Assembly (NCBI RefSeq): GCF_002257565.1
Contig: NZ_CP022736.1
Coordinates: 3,038,001-3,102,000 of the forward strand
Origin: Herbaspirillum sp. meg3
Lineage (GTDB): Bacteria; Pseudomonadota; Gammaproteobacteria; Burkholderiales; Burkholderiaceae_D
Length of the DNA stretch: 64,000 nucleotides
Direction of reading: 5' to 3'
In this document: in pieces, positions 33,398-42,751 of the stretch
How the letters are laid out: each line of letters starts with the position of its first letter
Position numbering within the stretch: the first letter of the stretch is position 1
Notes under the pieces: model-generated
What the model saw: only the letters and a program-made list of their open reading frames with translations
Database searches by the model: none
What the model was told of the DNA's origin: nothing
Position numbers and translations under genes: made by a program

Positions 33398-33513
33398 GTT
33401 TTGGCCCTGCCCTTGTCGCGTCGATGCAATGACGGAATGACACGCTCTGCGATGCTACCAAATATCCTTTAGTATGGGCTCTCCCATAAGACCATCTTAC
33501 GAGGACTATAAAA

Positions 33514-34602
33514 ATGATTCGGAGACTTGCCTCGGGCTTCATCGCCCCACTGTCGTTGTCGTTACTTTCACTGCTGCCTTCCACCCTGCTTGGCTCCACC
33601 GCTCACGCAGCGGACTATCCCGGTTACCGTCAGGCTGACTGGATTGTGCCGAGCTTCACGTTTCACACCGGCGAAACGCTGAACAATTTCAAGCTGCATT
33701 ACGCCACTGCCGGCGATCCGGCTAATCCGGCGGTACTGCTGCTGCACGGCACCTATCGCAGCGGCGCGGATTTCGTCGGCAAGGATTTTGCCGGTGAAAT
33801 GCTCGGCCCGGGACAAGCGCTCGACGCTAGTAAGTATTTCCTCATCATGCCGGATGCTATCGGCGTCGGGAAATCTTCCAAGCCATCCGACGGCCTGCGC
33901 GCCAAATTCCCGCAATACAACTACGCCGACATGGTGCTCGCGCAGTATCGGCTAGTGACCGAGGGCCTGGGCATCAAACACCTGCGTCTGGTCATGGGTA
34001 ACTCCATGGGCGGCATGCAGACATGGCTGTGGGGCGAGATGTATCCGACGATGATGGATGGGCTGGTGCCGATGGCATCCCAGCCGATCGAAATGGCGAG
34101 CCGTAACTGGATGATGCGGCGCATGCTGGTCGAGTCAATCAAGCAGGATCCCGCCTGGAACGGCGGGAACTACACCACCCAACCACCGTCATTGCGACTC
34201 GCCAACACCATGTTCGGTATTGCCACTGCCGGCGGCACCATTGCCTATCAAACGCTGGCGCCGACGCGTGCGCAAGCCGACAAAATCGTGGATGACCGCT
34301 TGAATGCGCCGGTGACGGCCGACGCCAACGACTTCATCTATCAGTGGGGATCGTCTGCTGATTTCAATGCGATGCCGAATCTGACGCACATACAGGCGCC
34401 AGTGTTGGCGATCAATTCTGCCGATGATGAGCGTAATCCGCCGGAAACCGGCACGATGGTTGCGGCGTTGAAACAACTGAAGAATGCTGAATTGCTGCTG
34501 ATCCCGGCGAGTGCAGAGACGCGCGGACATGGGACAACGAGCTTCTCAAAGTTCTATGCGAAGCAGATCGACGCATTGTTGAAAACGCTGCCACAGCGTT
34601 AA
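33514..34602 (+). CDS. Exported alpha/beta-hydrolase (MetX-like fold)
   Basis: A 362-residue protein with a signal peptide (LSLLSLLPSTLLGSTAHAAD, cleavage near AHA-AD). The alpha/beta-hydrolase triad can be seen: nucleophile Ser in LVMGNSMGGMQTW, Asp in LAINSADDERNPP and His in ETRGHGTTSF. Sequence and length resemble the homoserine O-acetyltransferase (MetX) group, but the export signal shows a different, periplasmic role. Probably an esterase or acyltransferase of unknown substrate. It is transcribed alone between two terminators. Confidence 0.82.
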   Translation: MIRRLASGFIAPLSLSLLSLLPSTLLGSTAHAADYPGYRQADWIVPSFTFHTGETLNNFKLHYATAGDPANPAVLLLHGTYRSGADFVGKDFAGEMLGPGQALDASKYFLIMPDAIGVGKSSKPSDGLRAKFPQYNYADMVLAQYRLVTEGLGIKHLRLVMGNSMGGMQTWLWGEMYPTMMDGLVPMASQPIEMASRNWMMRRMLVESIKQDPAWNGGNYTTQPPSLRLANTMFGIATAGGTIAYQTLAPTRAQADKIVDDRLNAPVTADANDFIYQWGSSADFNAMPNLTHIQAPVLAINSADDERNPPETGTMVAALKQLKNAELLLIPASAETRGHGTTSFSKFYAKQIDALLKTLPQR

Positions 34603-34637
34603 ATTCGGAAGATATCCCCCATTGTGATTCATAAGCA

Positions 34638-34672
34638 AAAAGGCTTCGATATCTATCGAAGCCTTTTCCTTT
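34638..34672. terminator. Bidirectional intrinsic terminator
   Basis: AAAAGGCTTCGAT (34638-34650) and ATCGAAGCCTTTT (34655-34667) with a 4-base loop and T-rich flanks on both strands separate the convergent hydrolase and NUDIX genes. Confidence 0.92.
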
Positions 34673-34694
34673 TGTTCAGTGAAGTAGCTGCGGT

Positions 34695-35258
34695 TCAGGT
34701 ACTCGGCAAGGTCCACTGCCCGTTGAGGATTTTCTCCAGCCAGAAAGCGCCAATAACCGTCTTGACATCGGTTACCTTGCCAAGCCGGACTTGTTCCAGC
34801 AATTCGGAAAGCGGCGCCTTGTAGATATCCAGAAACTCACCTTCGTCAAGCTTGCGTTCGCCTGCAGTCAGGCCGCGGGCGAGATAGATATCCAGATGCT
34901 CATCTGAATAAGCGATGGCATTGTGGATGGTGCAGACGAATTGCCAGTCAGTGGCGGTATAGCCGGTTTCTTCTTGCAATTCGCGCTTGGCGCACTTGAG
35001 ATGATCTTCGCCCGGATCAATCTTCCCTGCGGGAAATTCGATGAACACCTGGTCCAGCGGATAGCGGAACTGTCTTTCCAGCAACACTGAACCGTCTTCA
35101 AACAGCGGCAGAATAACGACGGCGCCAGGATGCTTGATGTGCTCGCGCACGGCATTTTTACCATCAGGCAGACGGATCTTGTCTCGTTGGACTTTGAGAA
35201 AATGGCCTTCGTAGACCAGCTCTCCGTCTACCTTGGTTTCTTTGAGATGAGTATCCAT
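34695..35258 (-). CDS. NUDIX hydrolase, ADP-ribose pyrophosphatase type
   Basis: A 187-residue enzyme with a perfect Nudix box (GKIDPGED then HLKCAKRELQEETGY, form Gx5Ex7REUXEEXGU). The surroundings, HPGAVVILPLFEDGSVLLER before the box and the C-terminal DEGEFLDIYKAPLSELL, match NudF-type ADP-ribose pyrophosphatases. It should cleave ADP-ribose to AMP and ribose 5-phosphate. ATG 35258 is chosen because conservation begins there; the open frame extends further upstream to 35327 without support. It lies next to the DUF2818-nuo operon but is separated from it by about 100 bases. Confidence 0.85.
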   Translation of the reverse strand: MDTHLKETKVDGELVYEGHFLKVQRDKIRLPDGKNAVREHIKHPGAVVILPLFEDGSVLLERQFRYPLDQVFIEFPAGKIDPGEDHLKCAKRELQEETGYTATDWQFVCTIHNAIAYSDEHLDIYLARGLTAGERKLDEGEFLDIYKAPLSELLEQVRLGKVTDVKTVIGAFWLEKILNGQWTLPST

Positions 35259-35360
35259 GCGTGGCAGGTATGCAGTAAGGGTAAGTGAGGGAGCACAGCA
35301 AATTGGTGCGGGCTTGGTGCCGGCCATTTCAGCGTCGCGCTCAGAACCAGCCAGGACTTG

Positions 35361-35675
35361 CTATGCGTGACTCTTGCGCAAGTAGCGCACCACATAACCG
35401 GGGTACGCCAGCACCAGAAACAGACAGCCAGTGACGGCATAAAATTCCCATCCCTGCGCAAATGCATTGCCGATGTTCGCTTCGAAGAAACGGGCAATGG
35501 CGCCGACGAGAAAGTACAGAACAATGAGCTCAAGCAGTCGCACCCATACCGGCTTGCGGTATGCGGCGGACTTGCTCAGGGTAATCAGCGCGAACAGCTG
35601 CTGATTAAAGAAAGGCAGGTTGGCGGCCAAGACCGCCAACAAGATGACACACCAGCTCAGTAGAGAAACATTCAC
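35361..35675 (-). CDS. DUF2818 small membrane protein
   Basis: A 104-residue protein with three hydrophobic segments (WCVILLAVLAANLPFFNQQL, ELIVLYFLVGAIARFFE, AVTGCLFLVLAYPGYVVRYL), of the DUF2818 family. It starts with GTG at 35675, 12 bases after the nuoN stop, so it is the last gene of the nuo operon. The same order occurs in Burkholderiales, which suggests a link with complex I, but no function is known. Confidence 0.82.
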   Translation of the reverse strand: MNVSLLSWCVILLAVLAANLPFFNQQLFALITLSKSAAYRKPVWVRLLELIVLYFLVGAIARFFEANIGNAFAQGWEFYAVTGCLFLVLAYPGYVVRYLRKSHA

Positions 35676-35687
35676 CGGTAAATTCGC

Positions 35688-37199
35688 TTAGGTTGCGATG
35701 ACTTTGCTCAGGAAAGTCGCCAGCGTCGTGACGATTGCGTTGGTGCATGCATCCATCAGATGACCTGGCCACAGACCGATGACCAACGCTGCCAGACCGT
35801 TCAGGCTCAGTGCAATGCGAACGTCGAAGCTTGCAGTGATCTTGGCATTGTCGGCAGGCTCATCGAAGTACATGTTCTTGATAACGCGCAGGTAGTAGAA
35901 CGCGCCAACCAGCGAGAACACGACCGCCAACACAGCGAGCCAGATCTGACCTGTCCCCAGCACGGCTTGCAACACCGACAGCTTGGCGTAGAAGCCGACC
36001 ATCGGAGGAATACCTGCCAGCGAGAACATGAGGATCAGCATGATCGCGGCAAACCAAGGGCTGCGTTGATTCAGGCCCTTGAAGTCGTCGAGCGTATCTG
36101 CTTCGAAACCGGAGCGCGCCATCAGCAGAATCACACCGAAAGTGCCCAGTGTGGTCAACACATAAGTGATCGCGTAGAACAGCGACGAGCTGTAGGCGTT
36201 GACCGCCTGGAACAGGTTGCCGTCCACTACACCCGACATCATGCCCAGCAACATGAAACCCATGTGCGAGATGGTCGAGTAAGCCAGCATGCGCTTGATG
36301 TTGGTCTGAGCGATCGCCGTCACATTACCGATGATGATCGACAGCACTGCCAAGACCATCAGCATTTGCTGCCAGTCGATTGCCAGCGGCAACAGACCTT
36401 CTACCAACAAGCGGAACACCATGGCGAATGCAGCCAGCTTCGGCGCGCCGCCGATCAACAGTGTCATCGGTGTCGGTGCACCGTGATAGACGTCTGGGAC
36501 CCACATGTGGAAAGGAACAGCGCCCAGCTTGAACGCCAGACCGGCGACCACGAAGACGATACCGAACACCAGCACGTTGCGATCAACGGTACCGGACACG
36601 ATGGCGCGGAAGACGTCGTTCAATTCCAGCGAACCGGTCGCGCCATACAGCATGGAGATCCCGTAGAGCAGGAAACCAGAGGCCAGCGCGCCAAGGATGA
36701 AGTACTTCATCGCCGCTTCGGTCGAACCGACATTGTCGCGACGCAGAGCAACCAATGCGTACAGCGACAGCGACATCAGCTCCAGCCCGAGGTAGATGGA
36801 CAGGAAGCTGTTGCCGGAAATCATGACCATCTGACCCAGCAGCGAGAACAGCGCCAGCGCGTAGAACTCACCACCAAGGTGGCCGCCGCCGACAATGGCG
36901 CGATCACTGTTGTATTGGCGGGCGTAGATCAGTGTCAGGCCAATGGCCAGATACGAGAACAACTTCAGCAGGCTGGACAACGGGTCCGAAACAAACATGT
37001 TGCTGAAGGTGTAGACCGTTTCCCCACTTGCGTAGTTGGTGAAGGTCAACACTGCGCAGACCACCAGTGCCAGCAAGGACAGCAGGTAGGTGATGACGCG
37101 TTTTGCATCCGGCAAAAACATATCGATCAGCAGAATTGCGGAAGTCGCAATCAGCAGAAATATTTCCGGATAGACAGGGATCAGATTCATGTTGTTCAT
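35688..37199 (-). CDS. nuoN: NADH-quinone oxidoreductase subunit N
   Basis: A 503-residue antiporter-like membrane subunit of complex I that takes part in proton pumping. It has about fourteen membrane segments, with conserved charged residues in helices: LGLELMSLSLYALVALRRD (Glu) and FKLGAVPFHMWVPDVYHGAP, then RMLAYSTISHMGFMLLGMMS (Lys region). The normal length range for the family is about 480-505. The upstream spacer to nuoM is 165 bases, larger than elsewhere in the operon, with nothing recognisable in it. Confidence 0.96.
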   Translation of the reverse strand: MNNMNLIPVYPEIFLLIATSAILLIDMFLPDAKRVITYLLSLLALVVCAVLTFTNYASGETVYTFSNMFVSDPLSSLLKLFSYLAIGLTLIYARQYNSDRAIVGGGHLGGEFYALALFSLLGQMVMISGNSFLSIYLGLELMSLSLYALVALRRDNVGSTEAAMKYFILGALASGFLLYGISMLYGATGSLELNDVFRAIVSGTVDRNVLVFGIVFVVAGLAFKLGAVPFHMWVPDVYHGAPTPMTLLIGGAPKLAAFAMVFRLLVEGLLPLAIDWQQMLMVLAVLSIIIGNVTAIAQTNIKRMLAYSTISHMGFMLLGMMSGVVDGNLFQAVNAYSSSLFYAITYVLTTLGTFGVILLMARSGFEADTLDDFKGLNQRSPWFAAIMLILMFSLAGIPPMVGFYAKLSVLQAVLGTGQIWLAVLAVVFSLVGAFYYLRVIKNMYFDEPADNAKITASFDVRIALSLNGLAALVIGLWPGHLMDACTNAIVTTLATFLSKVIAT

Positions 37200-37364
37200 T
37201 TAGTTACCGCTTATTTTCGTCCGCGTATTTTGTCCGCTTACCGTTGCCGCCGTTTTCAGCCGTGCGAAACATGTGACCGGCTTGTATCGAAACGTCGTAC
37301 CGAATTGCTGCCTGGTGTCGGCGCAGCACAGCAAGGAACACTGTGAAGCGCCGGCACTTCTTAC

Positions 37365-38855
37365 TTAATTAATCTTGGACACCGCTACGTGCTTGAGCAG
37401 ATCCGAAACCGAGGTTTGCATCGTGTCAGTCACCGGTGCTGGATACAGCCCCATCACCAGCACTGCAATCGCCAGCAAACCAAGGATGAAGAATTCACGC
37501 TTGTTGACGTCAGTCAGTTCTTCAACGTGATGATTGGTCACTGCGCCGAAGATCACACGCTTGGTCAGCCACAGCGAATAAGCCGCACCCAGAATCAGAG
37601 CAGTCGCGGACAGCAGGCCAATCCAGAAATTGAATTTGACGGCGCCCAGAATGACCATGAACTCACCCACGAAACCAGACGTCGCAGGCAGACCGCAGTT
37701 GGCCAGCGAAAACAAGATGAAGAACGCTGCAAAACGCGGCATCTTGTTGACCACACCGCCGTATTGCGCGATTTCACGAGTATGCATGCGGTCGTACAAC
37801 ACACCGATGGACATAAACATCGCGCCGGACACGAAGCCGTGAGAAATCATCTGTGCGATACCGCCCTGCACTGCCATGTCGTTGAACATGAAGAAGCCCA
37901 GCGTGACGAAACCCATGTGAGCAATCGACGAGTACGCCACCAGCTTCTTCATATCCTGCTGAACCAGTGCAACCAGACCGATGTAGATCACGGCGACCAG
38001 CGACAAGGTGATCATGAAACCGGACAACGCGTGGCTGGCATCAGGAGCGATCGGAAGCGAGAAACGCAGGAAACCGTATGCACCGAGCTTCAGCATGATC
38101 GCAGCCAGTACGATGGAACCACCGGTAGGCGCTTCCACGTGGGCGTCAGGCAGCCAGGTATGCACCGGCCACATTGGCACTTTGACCGCGAACGCCATCA
38201 GGAATGCGAAGAACAGCAGTTTTTGCTCGAGCATCGACAACGGCAGTTGATGCCATGTCGGGATTTCGAAGCTGCCGCCGGACACGATGTACAGATAAAT
38301 CAGCGCGATCAGCATCAGCAAGGAGCCGAGCAAGGTGTACAGGAAGAACTTGAACGCAGCATAAACACGGTTTGCTCCGCCCCACACACCTACGATGATG
38401 AACATCGGAATCAGTGTGGCTTCGAAGAACACGTAGAACAGCATGCCGTCGAGTGCCGAGAACACGCCGATCATCAGACCGGACAGGATCAGGAAGGCGC
38501 CCATGTATTGCGCGACACGCTTCTGGATCACTTCCCAGCCTGCCAGCACCACGATCACGGTGATGAAGGCAGTCAGCGGAATGAACCACAGTGACAAACC
38601 GTCAATACCGAGGAAGTAGCTGATGTTGAAGCGATCGATCCAAGGCGTCTTCTCGACGAATTGGTAGCCGTGAGCGGCTGCATCGAAATGCAGAACCAGC
38701 GGAATCGTGACCAGCAAGCTGACGACTGCGCCAAGCAGCGACAGCCAACGCGCGATGGATGGATTTTCGTCGCGGCCCACTGCCAGGACGAGCACGCCAA
38801 ACGCGACCGGACACCAGATCGCAAGGCTAAGGAGAGGAAAAGTTGACTGCATCAT
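37365..38855 (-). CDS. nuoM: NADH-quinone oxidoreductase subunit M
   Basis: A 496-residue antiporter-like membrane subunit. FFEATLIPMFIIVGVWGG contains the key glutamate of transmembrane helix 5. MWPVHTWLPDAHVEAPTGGS and KLVAYSSIAHMGFVTLGFFM are typical NuoM blocks. Translation can begin at ATG 38855 or the next codon at 38852. It is 27 bases after nuoL. It works with NuoL and NuoN as one of three proton channels. Confidence 0.96.
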   Translation of the reverse strand: MMQSTFPLLSLAIWCPVAFGVLVLAVGRDENPSIARWLSLLGAVVSLLVTIPLVLHFDAAAHGYQFVEKTPWIDRFNISYFLGIDGLSLWFIPLTAFITVIVVLAGWEVIQKRVAQYMGAFLILSGLMIGVFSALDGMLFYVFFEATLIPMFIIVGVWGGANRVYAAFKFFLYTLLGSLLMLIALIYLYIVSGGSFEIPTWHQLPLSMLEQKLLFFAFLMAFAVKVPMWPVHTWLPDAHVEAPTGGSIVLAAIMLKLGAYGFLRFSLPIAPDASHALSGFMITLSLVAVIYIGLVALVQQDMKKLVAYSSIAHMGFVTLGFFMFNDMAVQGGIAQMISHGFVSGAMFMSIGVLYDRMHTREIAQYGGVVNKMPRFAAFFILFSLANCGLPATSGFVGEFMVILGAVKFNFWIGLLSATALILGAAYSLWLTKRVIFGAVTNHHVEELTDVNKREFFILGLLAIAVLVMGLYPAPVTDTMQTSVSDLLKHVAVSKIN

Positions 38856-38882
38856 GGTTGTTATTTACTTTACTCCGCCAAC

Positions 38883-41012
38883 TTATTTGGCAAACGGAAA
38901 CGGCATGAACCAAACCAGGAAACCCAGCACCCCAATAATCATCACGAAAGCGTAATGGTAGATGTAACCGGATTGCCACAGGCGCGTGACTTTCGAGAAC
39001 CAGTTGACGACCTTGGCGCTGCCATTGACGACCAGACCATCGATCAGGCCCTTGTCGCCGACAGTCCACAGACCGGTACCCAGCAAACGTGCACCACCGG
39101 CAAACACGACATCATTGAACTTGTCCATGTAGTACTTGTTGTCCAGGATGGTGTAGATCACGCTGAACTTGTCCTTGAACCAGGCTGGTACGCGCGGGTT
39201 GACCATGTAGAAGTAGTACGCCACGACGACGCCGGCAATCGCCAGCCACAGCGGTGCGGAGGTCAGCGAATGCACCGCCATCGCGATAGGACCGTGATAT
39301 TCCTCAGCCAGCTCTTCGAGCGCTTTGTGGTTTTCACCGATGAAAATGACGTTCTTGAAGAAGTCGCCGAAGATCATGGGCGAAATCGCCAGGAAACCGA
39401 TGATGACCGATGGAATTGCCAGCAGAATCAGCGGCAGTGTTACCACCAGCGGCGACTCATGCGGCTTCTGACCTGGGGCCAGACCGTGATGTTCGTGATC
39501 GTCGTGTGCGTGGTCATCGTGCGCGCCATGAGCGTCATGACCGTGCGCATGGTCAGCATGAGCAGCGTGTGCAGCAGCAACGCCAGCAACTGCACGTGCA
39601 TGATGATCATCGTGGCCGTGTGCATCTGCCTTGCCGAAACGCTCTTCACCGTGGAACACCATGAAGTACATGCGGAAGGAGTAGAACGCTGTCACGAAAA
39701 CGCTGGCCAGCACGGCAAAGTAGGCAAAACCGGAACCTGGCAGATGCGACGCTGCGGCTGCTTCGATGATGCTGTCCTTCGAGTAGAAACCCGAGAAGAA
39801 TGGCGTCCCGATCAGTGCCAGCGAACCCAGCAACGAAGTGATCCAGGTGATCGGCATGTATTTACGCAGGCCGCCCATGTTGCGCATGTCCTGATCGTGA
39901 TGCATGCCGATGATGACCGAACCTGCGCCAAGGAACAGCAAAGCCTTGAAGAATGCGTGCGTCATCAGATGAAACACCGCGACCGAGTAGGCCGAAGCGC
40001 CCAGTGCGACGGTCATGTAACCCAGTTGCGACAGTGTCGAATACGCCACCACGCGCTTGATGTCGGTTTGCATCGTGCCGAGGAACCCCATGAACAGTGC
40101 AGTAATCGCACCGATCACCAGAATCACGGACAAGGCGGTATCGGACAATTCAAACAGCGGCGACATGCGCGACACCATGAAGATACCGGCGGTCACCATG
40201 GTTGCCGCGTGAATCAGCGCGGAGATCGGGGTTGGACCTTCCATCGAATCCGGCAGCCAGACATGCAGCGGAAACTGTGCCGACTTACCCATCGCGCCGA
40301 CGAACAGGCAGATACACGCCACCGTCAGCAGCATCCAGTCAGTACCCGGCAAGGTCAGTTGCGCCAACTCGCCACGCTTGGCGAAGACTTCGCCGTAGTT
40401 CATGGAACCGGCGTAAGCCAGCAGCAAACCGATACCGAGAATAAAGCCGAAGTCACCGACACGATTGACCAGGAAGGCCTTCATGTTGGCCTTGATTGCG
40501 GTCGGACGGGTGTACCAGAAGCCGATCAGCAGGTAGGAAACCAGACCCACTGCTTCCCAACCGAAGAACAGTTGCAGGAAGTTGTTGCTCATGACGAGCA
40601 TCAGCATCGAGAACGTGAACAGCGAAATGTACGAGAAGAAGCGATTGTAGCCGTCGTCGTCCTTCATGTAGCCGATGGTGTAAATGTGAACCATCAGGGA
40701 CACAAAGGTCACCACGCACATCATCATCGCGGTCAGGCTGTCGATCAGGAAACCGACTTCCAGCTTCAGGCCGGCAACCGTCATCCAGGTGTACAGCGTG
40801 CCGTTGTAGGTCGCGCCATCAATGACCGCCAGCAAAGTCTGAACGGAAATGATCAACGCGATCAATACGCCGAGGATGGTCGCCGTGTGCGATACCTTGC
40901 GGCCAACTACGTTGCCGAAGAATTTCGTACCGAGCAGGCCTGCAATTGCAGAACCGGCCAACGGCGCCAGTGGTACGGCTAAAAGAAGATGTGGGTTAAG
41001 TTGCCCCGCCAT
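38883..41012 (-). CDS. nuoL: NADH-quinone oxidoreductase subunit L with a His-rich loop
   Basis: A 709-residue antiporter-like subunit with the long lateral helix of complex I. The core is typical: FFGWEAVGLVSYLLIGFWYT with the conserved Glu, PLHVWLPDSMEGPTPISALI, and RVVAYSTLSQLGYMTVALGA. Between about residues 455 and 515 there is a loop dominated by His, Ala and Asp (HDDHHARAVAG, HADHAHGHDAHGAH and similar), longer than in E. coli NuoL. It would lie in a loop between membrane helices, and may bind metal or just be a tolerated insertion. The rest is normal. Confidence 0.95.
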   Translation of the reverse strand: MAGQLNPHLLLAVPLAPLAGSAIAGLLGTKFFGNVVGRKVSHTATILGVLIALIISVQTLLAVIDGATYNGTLYTWMTVAGLKLEVGFLIDSLTAMMMCVVTFVSLMVHIYTIGYMKDDDGYNRFFSYISLFTFSMLMLVMSNNFLQLFFGWEAVGLVSYLLIGFWYTRPTAIKANMKAFLVNRVGDFGFILGIGLLLAYAGSMNYGEVFAKRGELAQLTLPGTDWMLLTVACICLFVGAMGKSAQFPLHVWLPDSMEGPTPISALIHAATMVTAGIFMVSRMSPLFELSDTALSVILVIGAITALFMGFLGTMQTDIKRVVAYSTLSQLGYMTVALGASAYSVAVFHLMTHAFFKALLFLGAGSVIIGMHHDQDMRNMGGLRKYMPITWITSLLGSLALIGTPFFSGFYSKDSIIEAAAASHLPGSGFAYFAVLASVFVTAFYSFRMYFMVFHGEERFGKADAHGHDDHHARAVAGVAAAHAAHADHAHGHDAHGAHDDHAHDDHEHHGLAPGQKPHESPLVVTLPLILLAIPSVIIGFLAISPMIFGDFFKNVIFIGENHKALEELAEEYHGPIAMAVHSLTSAPLWLAIAGVVVAYYFYMVNPRVPAWFKDKFSVIYTILDNKYYMDKFNDVVFAGGARLLGTGLWTVGDKGLIDGLVVNGSAKVVNWFSKVTRLWQSGYIYHYAFVMIIGVLGFLVWFMPFPFAK

Positions 41013-41130
41013 GATGAACCTTATCGCTATTTGGGTTCTCTTCGAATCACAAGGACTCTCGGAGAACGCCCATCTTTTAAATGAAATTTAAATTCAATCT
41101 ACATGCACTGCGAAATGCACAACTACGCGC

Positions 41131-41439
41131 TTATCCCTTGAGCGTGTCCAGATCTTCGACGTTGATGGTGTCCAGATTACGGAACAGCACCACCAGAATC
41201 GCCAGACCAATTGCGGACTCAGCAGCTGCCACGGTCAGGATGAAGAACACGAAGATCTGCCCTGCTGCGTCGCCGAGATAATGCGAGAAAGCAATGAAGT
41301 TCATATTCACCGCCAACAACATCAATTCGATTGCCATCAGCAACACGATGACGTTCTTGCGGTTCAGAAAAATACCTACGATCGAGATCGCGAACAGAAT
41401 CGCGCCGAGGATCAGATAATGCGAGAGCGAAAGAGTCAT
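41131..41439 (-). CDS. nuoK: NADH-quinone oxidoreductase subunit K
   Basis: A 102-residue membrane subunit with three helices. Key glutamates occur in LLMAIELMLLAVNMNFIAF and LTVAAAESAIGLAILVVLF, as required for proton transfer. Starts 14 bases after nuoJ and is followed by a 118-base spacer before nuoL. Length is normal. Confidence 0.96.
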   Translation of the reverse strand: MTLSLSHYLILGAILFAISIVGIFLNRKNVIVLLMAIELMLLAVNMNFIAFSHYLGDAAGQIFVFFILTVAAAESAIGLAILVVLFRNLDTINVEDLDTLKG

Positions 41440-41453
41440 GATTGCGCCGCTCC

Positions 41454-42098
41454 TTAAGGTTGTTGTTCCGCGCCGGATGCCTGAGCATCGCCGCCGGTGT
41501 TACGAGTGGATTCCGACTTCATCTTGACCAGACGCACACGATCGGTGCTCTTGACCTTGACGGCATCCGCCGGGGAGAAGTATTTGCTGTCCTTGCGGCG
41601 GCGCAGTGTCAGGGCAACAGCGGCGACGATAGCGACCAGGAGGATAACGGCAGCAACTTCAAACGCATACACGTATTCGGTGTAAATCAGCATACCCAAC
41701 GCTTTGGTGCCGCCGATGGTGTTGGATGCGGCAGGCACTTGCGCCTCCGGAGCCCAGAAGCTGCGCAGCAAGACAGCGGCCATTTCCAGCACGATGACCA
41801 CGCCGATTGTTGCAGCCAGCGGGAAGTACCCCCAGAAGCCTTCTCGCATCTTGTCGAGATTGATATCGAGCATCATCACCACGAACAGGAACAGCACCAT
41901 CACCGCCCCGACGTAGACCAGCACCAGCACAATGGCCAGGAACTCGGCCTTCAGCAGCATCCAGATGCCGGCCGCCGAAAAGAAGGCCAACACAAGAAAC
42001 AGGGCCGCATGCACCGGATTGCGGGCAGTAATAACGCGTAATGCAGCGAGCACGAGGACCACTGAAAACGCATAGAACAAGACAGTTTTAAATTCCAT
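41454..42098 (-). CDS. nuoJ: NADH-quinone oxidoreductase subunit J
   Basis: A 214-residue membrane subunit with five helices. The NuoJ signature is LVLVYVGAVMVLFLFVVMML (pi-bulge helix TM3), preceded by NPVHAALFLVLAFFSAAGIW. ATG 42098 is preferred to the upstream TTG at 42104. The hydrophilic C-terminal tail (about 35 residues, RKDSKYFSPAD onward) is longer than in enterobacteria. Confidence 0.94.
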   Translation of the reverse strand: MEFKTVLFYAFSVVLVLAALRVITARNPVHAALFLVLAFFSAAGIWMLLKAEFLAIVLVLVYVGAVMVLFLFVVMMLDINLDKMREGFWGYFPLAATIGVVIVLEMAAVLLRSFWAPEAQVPAASNTIGGTKALGMLIYTEYVYAFEVAAVILLVAIVAAVALTLRRRKDSKYFSPADAVKVKSTDRVRLVKMKSESTRNTGGDAQASGAEQQP

Positions 42099-42238
42099 AA
42101 TCAACCAAAAAGTTGGCTAAATCAGCATCAGATCATCCGACCACTTGATCCATCGATCAAGCGCCCCAACAAACATCAGACTCGATCATCTCAGCGGCAC
42201 GCAACAACGAACAAACAAGCATGCCGTCCCGAATTCAA

Positions 42239-42727
42239 TTAACGATATGCAGCGTCTGCGGTACGCGCAGCAGCGATTTCATTTTCGTAACGATCACCAA
42301 CGGCCAGCAGCATTTCCTTGGTGTAGTACAGGTCGCCGCGCTTTTCGCCGTGGTATTCGAGAATGTGCGTTTCGACGATGGAATCGACCGGGCAGGACTC
42401 TTCGCAGAAACCGCAGAAAATGCATTTGGTCAGATCGATGTCGTAACGCGTGGTACGGCGTGAACCGTCGTCACGCTGTTCCGATTCAATCGTGATTGCC
42501 ATCGCCGGGCAGACTGCTTCACACAGTTTGCAGGCGATGCAACGCTCTTCACCGTTCGGGTAGCGACGCAAAGCGTGCAGACCGCGGAAACGCGGTGACT
42601 GCGGCGTCTTCTCTTCCGGGAATTGAATCGTGATCTTGCGCGCAAACAGATAGCGGCCTGTCAGGGCCAGGCCCTTGAACAGCTCCCGCAGCAGCAGGCT
42701 GTTGAAAAAATCTTTAATAGCTTCCAT
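42239..42727 (-). CDS. nuoI: NADH-quinone oxidoreductase subunit I
   Basis: A 162-residue peripheral subunit with two [4Fe-4S] sites (N6a and N6b): CIACKLCEAVCPAMAI and CIFCGFCEESCPVDSI. It passes electrons from NuoG to NuoB. ATG 42727 gives the usual MEAIKDFFNS start; a longer frame to 42736 is less likely. There is a 134-base spacer before nuoJ with no feature seen. Confidence 0.97.
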   Translation of the reverse strand: MEAIKDFFNSLLLRELFKGLALTGRYLFARKITIQFPEEKTPQSPRFRGLHALRRYPNGEERCIACKLCEAVCPAMAITIESEQRDDGSRRTTRYDIDLTKCIFCGFCEESCPVDSIVETHILEYHGEKRGDLYYTKEMLLAVGDRYENEIAAARTADAAYR

Positions 42728-42751
42728 GCTTCTCACCTCAGCCTTTATCCA

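Noticed and set aside
35760..37346. Long open frame on the plus strand antisense to nuoN
   Set aside because: It mirrors nuoN codon structure, gives a Gln/His/Arg-rich protein with no motif and lacks a ribosome site. Similar antisense frames over nuoM, nuoL, nuoF and pnp were dismissed for the same reason.
38955..40982. 675-codon open frame antisense to nuoL
   Set aside because: It is a shadow of nuoL; the product is a low-complexity His/Gln/Arg-rich sequence without any domain.
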